64,000 nt of DNA, from contig CM048575.1 of assembly GCA_026413225.1 (NCBI GenBank), positions 5,174,001-5,238,000 on the forward strand, given 5' to 3'. A program made the translations under genes and the position numbers. Below are positions 23,097 through 34,600 of the stretch, piece by piece. This DNA comes from Otis tarda (taxonomy: Eukaryota; Chordata; Aves; Otidiformes; Otididae). The notes below the pieces were generated by a model that did no database searches, was not told where the DNA came from, and was given only the letters and a program-made list of their open reading frames with translations. How positions within the stretch are numbered: the stretch's first letter is position 1; every line of letters starts with the position of its first letter.

Positions 23097-26000
23097 ATGG
23101 CAGGTTGCCGATGGCTCGTGCCCTCCGTTCAAGGTAACGGGGGCTCTGCTGCAGCGTGGAGAGCGGTGCCTGTCCCAGTCCCAGCTGTCAGAGGCCATGC
23201 ACGACTCTCCGTGGGGCGAGGGGTGGCTGCTGGTCACCCAGGGCTCTGGGCAGGTGGAGGGGGTCTTTCTGCAGCAGCGCTGGTCCCCTGTGGCCAGCAC
23301 GGGTCCCTGACCCCAGGTGCATCTGTGGGGTTCCCCGTGACCTCTCCAGGGAGGCTGCTGGGGGCTGGATTTGGTGTTTCAAGGACGAGCTGCCTGTGCT
23401 GCTGGGGAGGCTCTTTGCGCTGTGGGTAAAGCGGGCAGCAGATGTGGTGGTCTCAGGTGTCCCCCTTCCATTCCAGGCCTGCTGCTCTGCGTCTTGGCTC
23501 TGCATCTCTGCGTCCAGAACCCTCTTGCCACAGCAGGTGAGTTCTGCATGCCAAGGGAGACCTGGGGGTCCTGCGGGGAGCTGGGGCAAAGGCAGTGTGG
23601 TGCAACAGGGGCTTTGTCCCTCTCCCCTCCAGGCTGTACTCTGTAGGACAGACCTGCACTGAGGAACGTTTTTTTTCCAGTTTTGACCCCAGAAAAGCCT
23701 GTTCTTCACATGCAGTGTGACTGGAAGGGGAGGGGAGAAGCTGCTGTGACATCTGTCCATAGTGCTGCTGCGGTAGTCTCTTGTCTCTGACCTGCTTGTC
23801 AGGCTGCCTGGACCTTCTTTGGGTCATCCTGTCATCTCCTGCCATCCACGTCCCAACCACAGTGGGACTGATGCTTCCCACAGATGCCTTTGGACCGTGC
23901 AGAGGCTCAGGAGGGGATGCAGGGCTGGCTGAGAGCAAGGTTGGTGTTTCCTTCACCAAGTGGGAATTTTTTTGTCTTCCAGAGCACAACACGACCGCCA
24001 ACGTCTCGGTGGCCGCCAACGCCTCTGTGAACAGTACGGAAGTAACATCGGTAAGGGAAAGGAAGGGAAGGGAGCTGGTGGCTGGGCCGTTACAGCCCCA
24101 CGGACAGGACCTCTAGCCCGACTGGTCTCTTGCAGGAGGCCCATGAGAGCATCTCCTGGGGTGGAGTTGGGAGCACCTCGGGGACGGCAGGCAGGGGTGC
24201 AGAGGCAGCCCCTCCAGACAGCGAGGCCGTGGTTGGGGACAGCAGCGCGGTGCCGTGCAAGGAGGCCTTGCTATGTGGTGACACCGTGGTGTGTTCTCTC
24301 TGCAGCTCACCTGCCAGAGCTTTCAGTGCTCTGGGGAGAGGTGTTACCAGGATGAAGCCCATGCCAACGAAACGGTGACCTGCCATAACGAGACTTACTG
24401 CGAGGTACGGCGCTCGCTGAGGCAGAGGCACGGGGGGGCTGTGATAGGGAAAGTCTGTTTTTCCTTTCTTTATATCGGGAATCCACGGGACTCTTAAGTC
24501 TGTGTCAATCTCCTGTTTCCCTTCTCTCTGTTGCAGTCTGTCAGTAATTTTTGCTCCTTTGTAATGGCATCTCTTCACACTCCTACCGTTTTTTCCCTTT
24601 GGCTCTGCTATTGCAGCTTTACCGTTTCTCCAGCGCAAACTACACAGCCAGGTGCAGCAGTGCATGCGGCACGCCGATGTGCAGGACCAACAGCAGCGTG
24701 AGCACGCAGCACTGCGCCCTGGACTGCTGCAACAACTCGCTCTGCCTGCAGCTCAATGCCAGCTCCTACGGTAACTGCCTGCAGTGTCGCCGGCGGCGGT
24801 CTGAAGTTAATCCTGCAGCACAGGAGGGAGATGGGTGGGCAAAACCCCGTGGCAGAGGGGTAGCCGTGGCTGCGTCGCCATGCCTCCTCTGCCCTGGGGC
24901 TTGTTTGGAGCTGGGGTGAGGGGAAGGGGTGCCCCAGCAGCTCTGGCCGCAGCATGAGCCATGCTCATGAATCTGTTCCGTGTGTGGCTGTGGAGGGGCT
25001 TTGTGCTGGGCGCAGCCTCACTGGGGTCCTTGTGTGTCTGCAGGTGACCTGCCACCCACCACCGTGCCGCCTACGACCACCACCACCACCACCACCCGAG
25101 CTCCCCCTCGAAACGTAGGTACCGGCTGGGCAGACGCTGCTGCGGCCGTGGGCTCTCCTGGGGGCTGTGGGCTCCGGGATGGCTGAGCTCCCACCTGAGC
25201 GGGGGAGAGGGAAAGGTGCCTCCTGTGCCTGCTTTACAGGGTCAAAAGCTGCCTCTGGAAGGGGAACAAATCCTTGCTGAGCTCTGAAAGCAAAGAGTCC
25301 ACAAGGAGCCCTGTCAAACAGGCCTTTTCCTGAGCCCAGCCCTTAGGCTGGTTCAAGCAGTTTGAACCGAGTGCGTGGTGAGCCTTCCTCGCCGGCGCGG
25401 GGGCCGGTGGGGCACTGCAGCCTTTCTCCTCAGCCTATGAGGAGGGGAAGGCGCTTATCTCTGCAGAGCCCTGTTTAAGAGGAAGGAAAAGGAGGTTTGC
25501 AACTTGTTTGCTAGGCTGCTGTTTCACTCCAGTTGCCTGCAGTGTCAGACGGGGCGCTGTTAGTCTGTTATCTCTTGGTATCTGAAATGCCTGGGACAGC
25601 ACTGGCCAAATACCGAAAACAGAGGGGGATTTAGAAAGGAGCCCTCAGGAAAGAAGGGCTGTCTGAAGTTCAATTCTTGTCCTGCTCTCCGGACTGAAGA
25701 ATATACAGTGTCTCCTCTGGCCCTCCCTTGTAGGGAAAAGTGTGTGCGGCATTCTCCTGTCACGGGGACGGATGTTTCAAAGGCAAGAAGACTGTTGCTA
25801 GATGCATTGTTGGGCATGACTTCTGCGAGGTATGGCCTTGGGGTTAAAAAGCGGGACAGCATGTGAGCTGGGATGTGCCCAGGGGCCTGGGTGCGTCCCT
25901 GTGATGTCGACACTAAAGGCTTGGCAGGACCCCCAGGCTAATGTCTGTCTCCTCCTTCCAGATGAAGAAGACGGGCTTGAACTACATGGCTGGATGCAGC

Positions 26001-26222
26001 AGAGCCTGCAAGGCTGCCAAACCGGTCTGTGCTGGTGGGATGAAGGCTGCTTGTTACCAGGAGTGCTGCCCAGCTACCCTGAAGGCCAGCTGTCTGAAAC
26101 TGGATGGCAAAGTTCACGTCAATAGCGCTGGGCAGGTGACCCCGGCCCTGCTCTTGAAGCTCCTGGTGTGTGGGGTGGTTCTGCTCCTGAATTACAGGGT
26201 CTCAGCTTCCCTCTGGGGGTAA
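23097..26222 (+). CDS. Ly6/uPAR-like two-domain GPI-anchored protein (8 coding exons, 281 aa), unnamed
   Basis: Exons: 23097-23133, 23477-23536, 23983-24050, 24306-24404, 24617-24770, 25044-25114, 25734-25829 and 25962-26222. Phases close over 846 nt. The product starts MAGCRWLVPSVQ. Residues 13-32 form a hydrophobic signal peptide. Four N-glycosylation sequons (Asn35, 39, 45, 49) follow. Cysteine domain 1 covers about 56-132, a Thr/Pro stalk 141-161, and cysteine domain 2 about 165-240. The end is NSAG plus a hydrophobic tail (about 255-275), as in a GPI-attachment signal. Each domain has 12 Cys (58, 63, 68, 81, 87, 101, 105, 110, 121, 125, 126, 131; then 167, 172, 177, 187, 194, 207, 211, 218, 226, 230, 231, 239). 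They begin C-x4-C-x4-C and finish with CC-x4/7-C, resembling the three-finger LU fold, though the usual Asn after the last Cys is missing. Each domain is split by a phase-0 intron at the same place. I cannot name an orthologue. A cell-surface receptor, decoy or adhesion role is inference. Confidence 0.82.
25076..25096 (+). repeat. Coding (ACC)7 trinucleotide repeat in the Thr stalk
   Basis: Seven ACC codons follow an ACG codon, giving eight consecutive Thr in the linker between the two cysteine domains. This is a probable O-glycosylated, mucin-like stalk whose length may vary between individuals. Confidence 0.9.
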
Positions 26223-27486
26223 GCAGCAGTCCGGGTGCTCCGCAGCCTGCCCTCCTGCAGCGGAGCTCCGCAGCGCTCGTTAGGATCCCTGTCGCTCTCT
26301 GGCTTCAGCCAAGGCTGCTCATGAACGCCCTCTGTCACGTCCCTGTCCCAGGAACAAGGTGGCCCAGTTGCAGGCAGCTGCTTGCCCCCCTGCGTAGGTG
26401 CCTCGTGCCCACAGGGCGACCCCAGGCCTCTGAGCAAAACACGGTGGCTGCATGGCTGCTGGCGGGCTCCGCTCTCCTTTTTTGTTGTCCTATAGCACAA
26501 TGTTCCTGCGCACTCTGCTTCGAGAAGAGGAAAACTTTCCCCTGGGGGCTGCTCGTGCAGCACGGTGGCACGCAACTGCCACTCTTGCACAGCTAGCACA
26601 GGGCCACCACTGCTGCTCCTCTGGCCGGCCCTCCGTGTCTGCTCGGGGGCAGCTACGCTTGCTTAGAGTTGGCTACGCGTGGCTGGGTAGTTGCCCTGCA
26701 TAGGACCCTGCTGCTGAGCCCAAATCCCACGTCCCATTCCGAAGGTCCACTCTAAATCTTGCACGTTCCTGGGACTGGTGAGTCCTGGCTCCTGTTTGGT
26801 GTCTTACATTTCAGTGAATTTTAAATCCTTATAATCGAGATTCCCCCAGCGTATCCAGAGCAAAAGCACTTAATTGATGCACTAAGGAAGCTGCCAAGAG
26901 GTGTTCTTCCCTGCCCTCCCAAAAACCTGTAGGCTGTGGGACTTGCAAGCTAATGATGGCTTCTGAGAGCTGCTGCAGCGCGTGCCTCTGTGCTGCTGGG
27001 ACTGCAGATGCTGGCCTGAGCGACCTCAGGAGCAGGAATAAGAGGGTGTTAAGCCTGCTTAAAAACCAGAAAATTCTGCCTTGGCTGAAAGCACAGGGTC
27101 TGCTCTAGTTAATAATCTGCTTGCAGCTTTTCTGGGGCCCCTCTTACTTGTTAGTTTGAAACTGCTCTGGTGTTGATGTATTTCTTGACCAGGTAGGCAA
27201 AATTAGCAGCTCTATCTTTCATCTCCAGTTCTTAGGCAGGAAAATGGGATTGATCTAAAAGTGTCTCATGGTTTAGATGATCCTGTATCACAGCTGTGAT
27301 TCTCTACTGCTAAAGGTAGAGCAGAGAGGAGAGCATCAGCCTGTAACGTGAACCCCCTGGCGCTCCCCCCAGACTGTTCTTGCATCACACGGAGCCGACG
27401 CGCAGCTTCTCTAGCAGATTCACCGGTGTCGACGTGCTGATGTTTATGCACGCACTCCGCTGTCCTCTGTCACTGCTGTCTCTTTA

Positions 27487-27492
27487 AATAAA
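27487..27492 (+). terminator. Probable polyadenylation signal of the Ly6/uPAR-like gene
   Basis: The first AATAAA in an AT-rich context after the stop at 26222 would give a 3' UTR of about 1.26 kb. A TGTGTGTT element follows about 20 nt downstream. Assignment is by position only. Confidence 0.55.
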
Positions 27493-28259
27493 AGATTACA
27501 AAAATAGAAAAATCTGTGTGTTAATCCCCCGGGGGATGTTTTGAGCGTGCCTGAACGAGACATGACCCATAGGAAGGGGAGGGAGAGCCCAGGGCACTGG
27601 TCTGAGGAGCTGGCTGGCCTGCAGCAGCCTCGCGCTTTTGCCAGCACAGGGGCTTCGCTCCGCCAGCCCCCGCGAGGTGCTGCGGGCCCAGGAGCTGCCG
27701 TGCAGCGGACGTGGGACTGGATGAGGAAAGTCTGACTGACCCCACAGCCACCCCCTTCCACGTCGCAGGGCAGCCTCCACCAGCCTGCCGTTCTGGTGCA
27801 TCCAAACCGCGGCACGGGGCTTTGGGGCGTGTTTTTGTTTCAGGCCACGATGTCAGCGTAGCCGTAGCAAGCGAAAACAGGATGAAACCCAGGGTTTTTC
27901 TGCCTCACAAACACCATCCAGCACCGCGTTTCTTGTAAGCAGAGAGGTGCAGCGTTCGCAGCAGACGTTTCGGGCTGTTCTCCTTTCGTTTCCGTTCTGC
28001 GTGGCCGCTGGAGCGCAGAGAGGGGAGCGGGAAGGCAGCGAGCGGAGCGGTTGTATTAGCAGAGCCGGCTTGCTTTTTTCCTCATCTCCAGGTCTGGGCC
28101 GTGGTTGTGGAAAGAGCTGCCCTAAGCCAAACTCTCTGCACGCAAAGACGATGTCCGCTGACATTTTTTAGCACCTGCTGCCACCCCCTGCAGTAAATTC
28201 GTTTGCATAATGAACCGGCAGCTCAGAAGCTGGTTGATGCCCGCTGGGCCACTTTGAAA

Positions 28260-28667
28260 TTCCACAGAACATCAACCCCGGGCGCTGCGGGAAGGGCGCA
28301 GGCAGCGGGCCGCTCCCCTCCGGGCCGGACAGCGCTGCAGGCCGCTCCCCCGCCCCGCCGGGCACCGGACCCAGGCCGTAGCGGAGCCGCCCCCGCCTCG
28401 GGTGGTTCCCCGGCCCGGCCCCGCCGCCTCATTCAGCGCGGGGCTACCGGAACGGCCGGCTGCAGGCCGCGACCCGCGGGGCGGTGCCGGTAGCCCGGGG
28501 CGCGCGGTGGGGGACGGCACCGGGGGGGCGGGGGGCCGGGGGGGGGGCGCCGCGGGCCACGCGGGCCACGCACGACACATCGCGACAGCCGCGCCGAACG
28601 GCCGGGCCGGGGGAGCCGCCCGGAGGGACCGGCCGCGGTCCCGGGGAGCGGGGTGGCCGCGGCCAGG
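28260..28667 (+). promoter_or_regulatory. INPP5B: INPP5B upstream CpG-island promoter (P1)
   Basis: A very CpG-dense segment with G/C runs, including a poly-G stretch around 28526-28547, leads straight into the start codon of the long INPP5B form at 28668. There is no TATA box. The 700 nt before it (27.5-28.2 kb) are of moderate GC and show nothing else. Confidence 0.7.
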
Positions 28668-31600
28668 ATGGACCAGTCGGTCGCCATCCAGGAGAGCCTG
28701 GAGCCCGGGGCGAGCTGCCGGATCGTATCCTTTGTTTCGGCCAAGGCGGCCGCGGGGGCGGCCCCGCGGGGCTCCCGGTTCTCTCGGCTCTTCCTTGACC
28801 CTCGGCTGAAGGCGGTGCAGGGCGTCCTGGCTGCTGGGGAGAGCGCGGAGAGCCGGCTGCTGGGCCTGGTGGAGAGCTGCGGGCACCATGCGTGGGTCTG
28901 CGGCACCGGAGGCGGTGGGGAGGGGGGAACGGGGTGGCCGGGCGAGGTGCGGGACCCTCGGGGGCCGCCCCAGAGCTCTGCGGGTGCCCGGGGCTTTCAG
29001 CCGGGGGGGCAGCGATGGGAGGGCGATGTGCCTCGGCATTTCTGCTGTGCGCTGCGGCTGGGGCAGCGCGGGGCCCAGAGGTTTTGGTCCGGTAACGGAA
29101 ATACGTTCTTATTTAACTGACAGGGCAAGCAGGTGGGTGGGCACACGGTAGAGAAGTTGCTTTGGGGTTTGCTGGGCGCTGCGGGATGGAACGGGGTCTG
29201 TCCGTACTTGCAGCGGCACTGGAATCGAGGAGGCATCGTGTCCATGTCTGCTCCATGCTTGCAGGATCCACGTGTACACCCACCGGCGGATGGCCATAGC
29301 GGCTGAGGATGTCTGTCTGGAGAGGGTTATCCCGATCACCGAAGGGTTTGCAGTGGAGGAAGGTACTGACACCCTTTGGTGGCGTAGTGGCCACCGCCAG
29401 AGCAGGGGATTAAGAGGTTTGGAGCCTGTATTTTGTTGTTCTACTTGCTGAAATCCAGGATCTATTCAGCCTTCACATTTTTTCTTCAATTTGTAATCCC
29501 CGGTGACGCTTGTGTGTCACACAGCATAGCTGGAAGGGCCCTGCTAGATTAATTGCTCTGCAATGCAGAGCTCCCTGCGTCCTCCTAAGCGCCAGCCGCA
29601 GCCTCCCACCCCGCAGGTTTGTTCTGCCCGTCCCCGTTTGTACAAGGAGTATTTGGGGTTTGCGGAACTTACCGGGCTCGCTGACCTCAAAGTATCGGTG
29701 CGCTCTGCAAACCTGTTACTCCGCTTTCTAACTGAACTTTGTTTTGCTTTCACAGTTGTACTCGACGGCGACCTTCATGTCATCGGTGAGTTCTGTTGTT
29801 GCTCCGGTGCCTGTGTTGCAGGCGTTCCTGGGCCCTGTGCCCCCGCTCAGGGGGGCGGGAGCGGGGCTCTTGTGATGGGACTGTTGGCCGGGGGTGGGGG
29901 TCTCATCTTGCTGCTGGCGGAGGACTCGCTGTGCTGCTCGCCGTGGTTCAGCTCATGCTGACGAGCGTTGTCACCCCCAGTTCAAGCAAAGTTTAACGCT
30001 TTTAAACTGCTACTGGAAGATTGGTTATTGTCACTGAAGGAGCAGAACGGAAATTATTATACAGGCTGATTTTTATATTTTTAAATGGCGTCCTCATGTA
30101 AAATGTGGAAAAGGACCCTGATAAGGGCACGGGGAGACTTGCTGCTGAAGCCGCTGCGGAGCGGAGGAGACGCGCGATTCCTGAGGCTCGTTGGCACTGA
30201 CCAGGAGAGCTCTTCTCCCGTTGTCTCCAGGCGCTGACGTGACTGTCCGGCTCAGCTGGGAAGAGGATCAGCTCACGGTGCGGTTGCCGTTCGGTTCCCA
30301 CACGCGCACGTTCCTGCGGGAGGTCAGCCGCTGCGGCCCAGGTGGGAGCTCCGGTGGGGCTAGGCCGGGCTGGGCCAGGCCGGCCTTTTCGCCCGGGAGA
30401 GCGGCGCCGGCCGCTGAAACCGGTCCGGGCCCGCGGGAAACGCGCGGGAAGCTGCGGGCGGGGCGGGGCGTGGCTCCCGGGAGCGGGGCGTGGCTCCCCG
30501 GGGGCGGGCGGAGCGGCGGCACCGGGCTGCGGCGATGTCCGCGGGTGGGCAGCCCCGCCGAGGTGAGTGGCGGGGACTCGCCGGCTTCCGTTGCGGGGCG
30601 GGACCGGGACCGGGACCGGGACCCGAACCGGGACCCGGACCCGGACCGGGACCGGCTGCGGGCGGAGGAGTCGCGGGCAGCGGGAGCGCAGCCGGTGGCG
30701 CGGGTACCGCGGGAGCGGAGCTGCCAGCGCCGCCGCGCCCTGCCCGCATCTCCCCGCATCTGCCGGACCCCGGCAGCCTCCGAGGAGCCGCGCGTGGCTG
30801 GTTGCGGGGGTCTCTTCACCGGGCGGCCCCCCCTCCCCCCACCCCACCCCACCCCACCCCACCCCGCCGCGGTGCTCGGATCCCCGTGCTCCCGTTTCCC
30901 GCTTTGCAGAGCGGGCGTGCGGGAGGGTTCGGCGAGCTGAAGCGGTTCCTGGAGTCGGTGCGGGACGGAAAATCTGCGTGGTGCTGCTCCTGGTGTACCC
31001 GCTTCAGCCAGGCTGGGCCCCTGTGATCCGTGAAGGCGCAGTTCGGTGTCGCTGCCATTATTCCTTCCTTTTATTTCTGTGTTTATCAGTAGTGTTAAAA
31101 AAAAAAAAGAGAAGAGATGAACTTTGTAACTGAGGGAACAGTGCAGCTTGGGTTGAGCCGAGGTGGGGACCTGGAGACATCGCCTCACTGGTGTTTTAGC
31201 TTGCAGCTTAGAGCGGGCTGGGCAAGACTGGGGCTTATCTGCGCGCTTAGGACGAAAACCGTGCTGGATGAAACACAACTCTGGCTCCTTTGTTGGTGTG
31301 GTTTTGTTGTATCTGGAGCACGGTAACGCTCTCTGAATGGTAAGCTGCTCGGGAAGTGGTTCCCCTATCAAATCACGCCTTTGGGCTTTGGCAGAGTTGC
31401 CTTTTCAAGGGCTTCGTTGTGTTTTTCTCGAGTCAGAGGAGTCTAGGGACCTCTTTTTTCTTTTCTTTTTTTTTTTTTTTTTATCTTTACCTCTTGTATT
31501 AGCAGAAGAAAATGCTCTCTGCCATCACTTGGGGTCTTTTGGGACATAAGTTGATATAGAATGAGGTTTTGTCTGCTGTTTTCCAGCAATAGCTGTAACC

Positions 31601-34600
31601 CATCCTGTCCTTAAATGAACACGTGTACTGAGTTAGCAACTTTTATACGCAAATCAAAGCACATTTAAATACTGTGTAAATGCTGCCATTTGCTAGTAGA
31701 GTGCTATTAGTTCATTTTATCTTCTGTGAATCAAGTCTGGCTAATGAATAAGAACACCTGTAAAGGGATTTAAATGTGCTTTACCTTGTTTGGCTTATGT
31801 TCACCATTTCGGTTAAAACCCCTGCCTAAAATCCTATCTGTGTGCATGCCTGTGCAGTCACAGCTGCGGTGTTGCTTCATTTGCAACCCTGAAAAGACCA
31901 AACCTACTTCCCTCCAGCCCGGAGCAGCCCAGTCCTGCATGGACTGCTGCTTACACTTTCGTTAAGTAAAGAGCAGACTGGCTAAAACTCGTATCACTGG
32001 TGACAAGGCTGATTTAATTCTGCCTTTAAAACACTAGGCGCGGATCCTACTGTATCCAGAAGATACGATACATTTTCCTGCTGTAGAACAGGACTACAAT
32101 GTCACTGCACATTTTTAACAAGAAGGTGTTTATGGCTGCTTAAATCTCCTTTAACTGCAAATCCTGTCTGATTCAGACCATGCACGCTCTGCTGTTCTGT
32201 AATCTCTGAACATAGCTCTCTCTTTCTGGGCCCAGTTCAATTATTGAACAAGGTCATTATCTTGCTAAAAGTATTCCACTTCAGATTGCTAATGTATAGA
32301 TCCCTCTGGCTAGAGCAATCTGTGTCTAGGTATAAATTTATCTAAAGGAAACAGCCCTTTTCCAGGGCTAATCTATTTATTAGGACAATCCTACCTATAA
32401 CTGATTGTGGCTAATGAGGTTAGAATGCAAAAGTGTGATATATGACTGTGATCTTTGGATCCGTGTCGGCAGCGCTGAGGAGGCACGCAAGTCTTGCCAC
32501 TCCGGCACTAACGCCTTCCGCGTGCTGGCAAGTGTCATCCTCTGTATGGGTAATAAAGCCTGAGCTGCTGCTCCCTTACTGTTATCAAAGTAACAGTTGT
32601 CTGTTAAGTGAAAGTTCAAGTTGGTTCTTGTCACCGTTGAGATACATTGCACGGTCTTTATCGGGAGAACTTACAGAGCCTCAAGCAGCACTGATTAAGT
32701 ACTTAATATCTGTGGAGAAAATTGATGCCTCTGTCCCAGCTCTCCGAGAGCACGCTTCACAACGCATCTCTGAATGCGTTGAACTCCTGTTCAAGTCTAC
32801 GTGACTCTGGCTGTGTGATCTGTAATGAGGTTTGAGTCACGTGCTCTTCTGCGACCAAGCTCTAATAAATCCTCTTACACACTGTTTATTCTCAAAGGGC
32901 TCTTGGGCAGAAGAGGTTTTCCAAGCGGAGAATACGGCTGCTTCTTGTCAGCTTGTTGATGTTCTGAGTGCTTAGATAGAGTACTTCAAGTTCTGTATCT
33001 GGTTTGTGCTCTGATCTTGGAGTATGTACTATGACAGCAGTAACGTTTCAGTTTTTCTGGGTTGTGCTCGCTGAAGGAGAAGCTCAGTTGAATGACTAGA
33101 ACCTTATAATCTTAAGAACAATTTCTGCATCATCATGAGATTCGTGGGCTAAATGGCATAATCTTGAGATTGCTGTTTGTGCGTCTTAATCACGGAGACC
33201 CCCACGCAGAATCCTCTTTTTTAACTGTTACTTTGCAACCTGTAGGATCAGAATGCTGTAACTGAGACGAAATGCTGAAAGACTGGTTGAATTTTGCTAA
33301 CGTTGTGTGATGTGTTCAGTGTCACGCCTGTATTTGGTTTTATTTGCATGGTAGCAGCCCTGTTATTTTTCTTAGGAACGTGCAGTTTGCATTGAGGCAC
33401 TTGTTTCTGCTGAGGTACAGTGGGTTCATGTGGTGACTCTGTACTGTGCTGCCTCGAGACTCTTGTGCTTTGCTATGTCTTTGCAGATCGGCAGAAACCC
33501 TTTAAATGGTAGCGTGGGTGAGGTTTTTGGTGGTTTTTTTTTCCCCTCCCCTTTGTCTTTCTTTCGTTGTACTTCCTGTCTTGCTTCAGAAAGGAAAAAC
33601 CTGTTATTAACATACATTTTTTGGATTCTCAGGATAAAGCCCTGGATTTTGTGCTGCAAAATCCTGGTTTGGCTTAGCTGTAAGGTTGAGCCAACAGCAA
33701 CCTGTTCCAGCAGCAGGCGGGCAGCATGCAGCAGTTCTGCTCTCCATGGCCGCGCAGCGTGCTAGCGTCAATTCTTCCTCTGGAGAGGAAGCTGCATTGT
33801 CACAGAACAGTTCTGTCAAAATAAGCTAAATTTATCAGATAACTGAAAGCCAGACTGCGGGGCACTTTGTTTCTCCACACAATCTAAATTATATTTTGCT
33901 CACAGGCTTTTACCAGTGTTTGCATAAGTGTGTTGATAAATTAAAGAACACTTTGTGTTTAAAGTGAAACTTTTTTTTTTTCTTTTCCCCCCAGAAGTGG
34001 TTGGCTCTGAAAGCATCAAACAGAATGGAAAAAAGCTTGCAGCTAGTCAGAACCGGAGCCACGACAGCACCGATAAAAGTGCTCCCAGGTATGGTATCTC
34101 TCTCACGTCTTGTGTAGGTTTGGTGAAGCAGTTGAAGGGGGATTTGTCCACGTCAGCTCTTTGTGGAAGGTCTAGTGAGGAGTAAAAGTGGTGGCAATGT
34201 TTCTTTGCTGGTTTAGCTGTGCCTACCCTCCACGTAGGATCTCCGTGTAGTGACAGTAAATACATACAGCACCAGAGTTCTGAGTGCTTCTTGGTGATTG
34301 TGTGTGGGAGGAATGAACTGCGGTGGGCAAATTGTTGATGCTTTGATGTCTAGAGGAAGAAAAGGAAAGCAAAGAGAGCTTTCTTTCTGGGCTTCCTGGT
34401 TTTCAGCTGGAAACCGAGTGGGGAAGTTGGTCTCTGGTGCCAGCGTGTGAGGTCTGTGCATGCACCAGTGTTCGAGCAGTCTTGCGGCTGCATTAGCTAG
34501 TTCCATCTGCTGGCGACCGTGTTGGCTGCAGTCCCCAGAGGTGGTGGGATCTACAGCAGAAGTTGGGAACTTTTTGGGAAGAGAAGCTTCAGACTCTAGT

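Larger units (their letters stand above)
30341..30900 (+). promoter_or_regulatory. INPP5B: INPP5B internal CpG-island promoter (P2)
   Basis: A second CpG-dense segment starts within INPP5B intron 5, just after the last PH-domain exon, and surrounds an alternative ATG exon at 30535. GC-box-like GGGGCGTGGC elements repeat at about 30463-30494. It would drive a form lacking the PH domain. Confidence 0.7.

Noticed and set aside
28725-28811. Reading INPP5B exon 1 straight through as coding
   Set aside because: It would insert 29 residues into a segment that is contiguous in mammalian INPP5B, and the stretch carries a full set of U12 splice signals.
30268-31371. Minus-strand open frame of about 367 codons over INPP5B exon 5 and the internal promoter
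   Set aside because: Antisense to a well-supported exon and CpG island, with Arg/Pro repeats derived from the GGGACC and ACCCC arrays.
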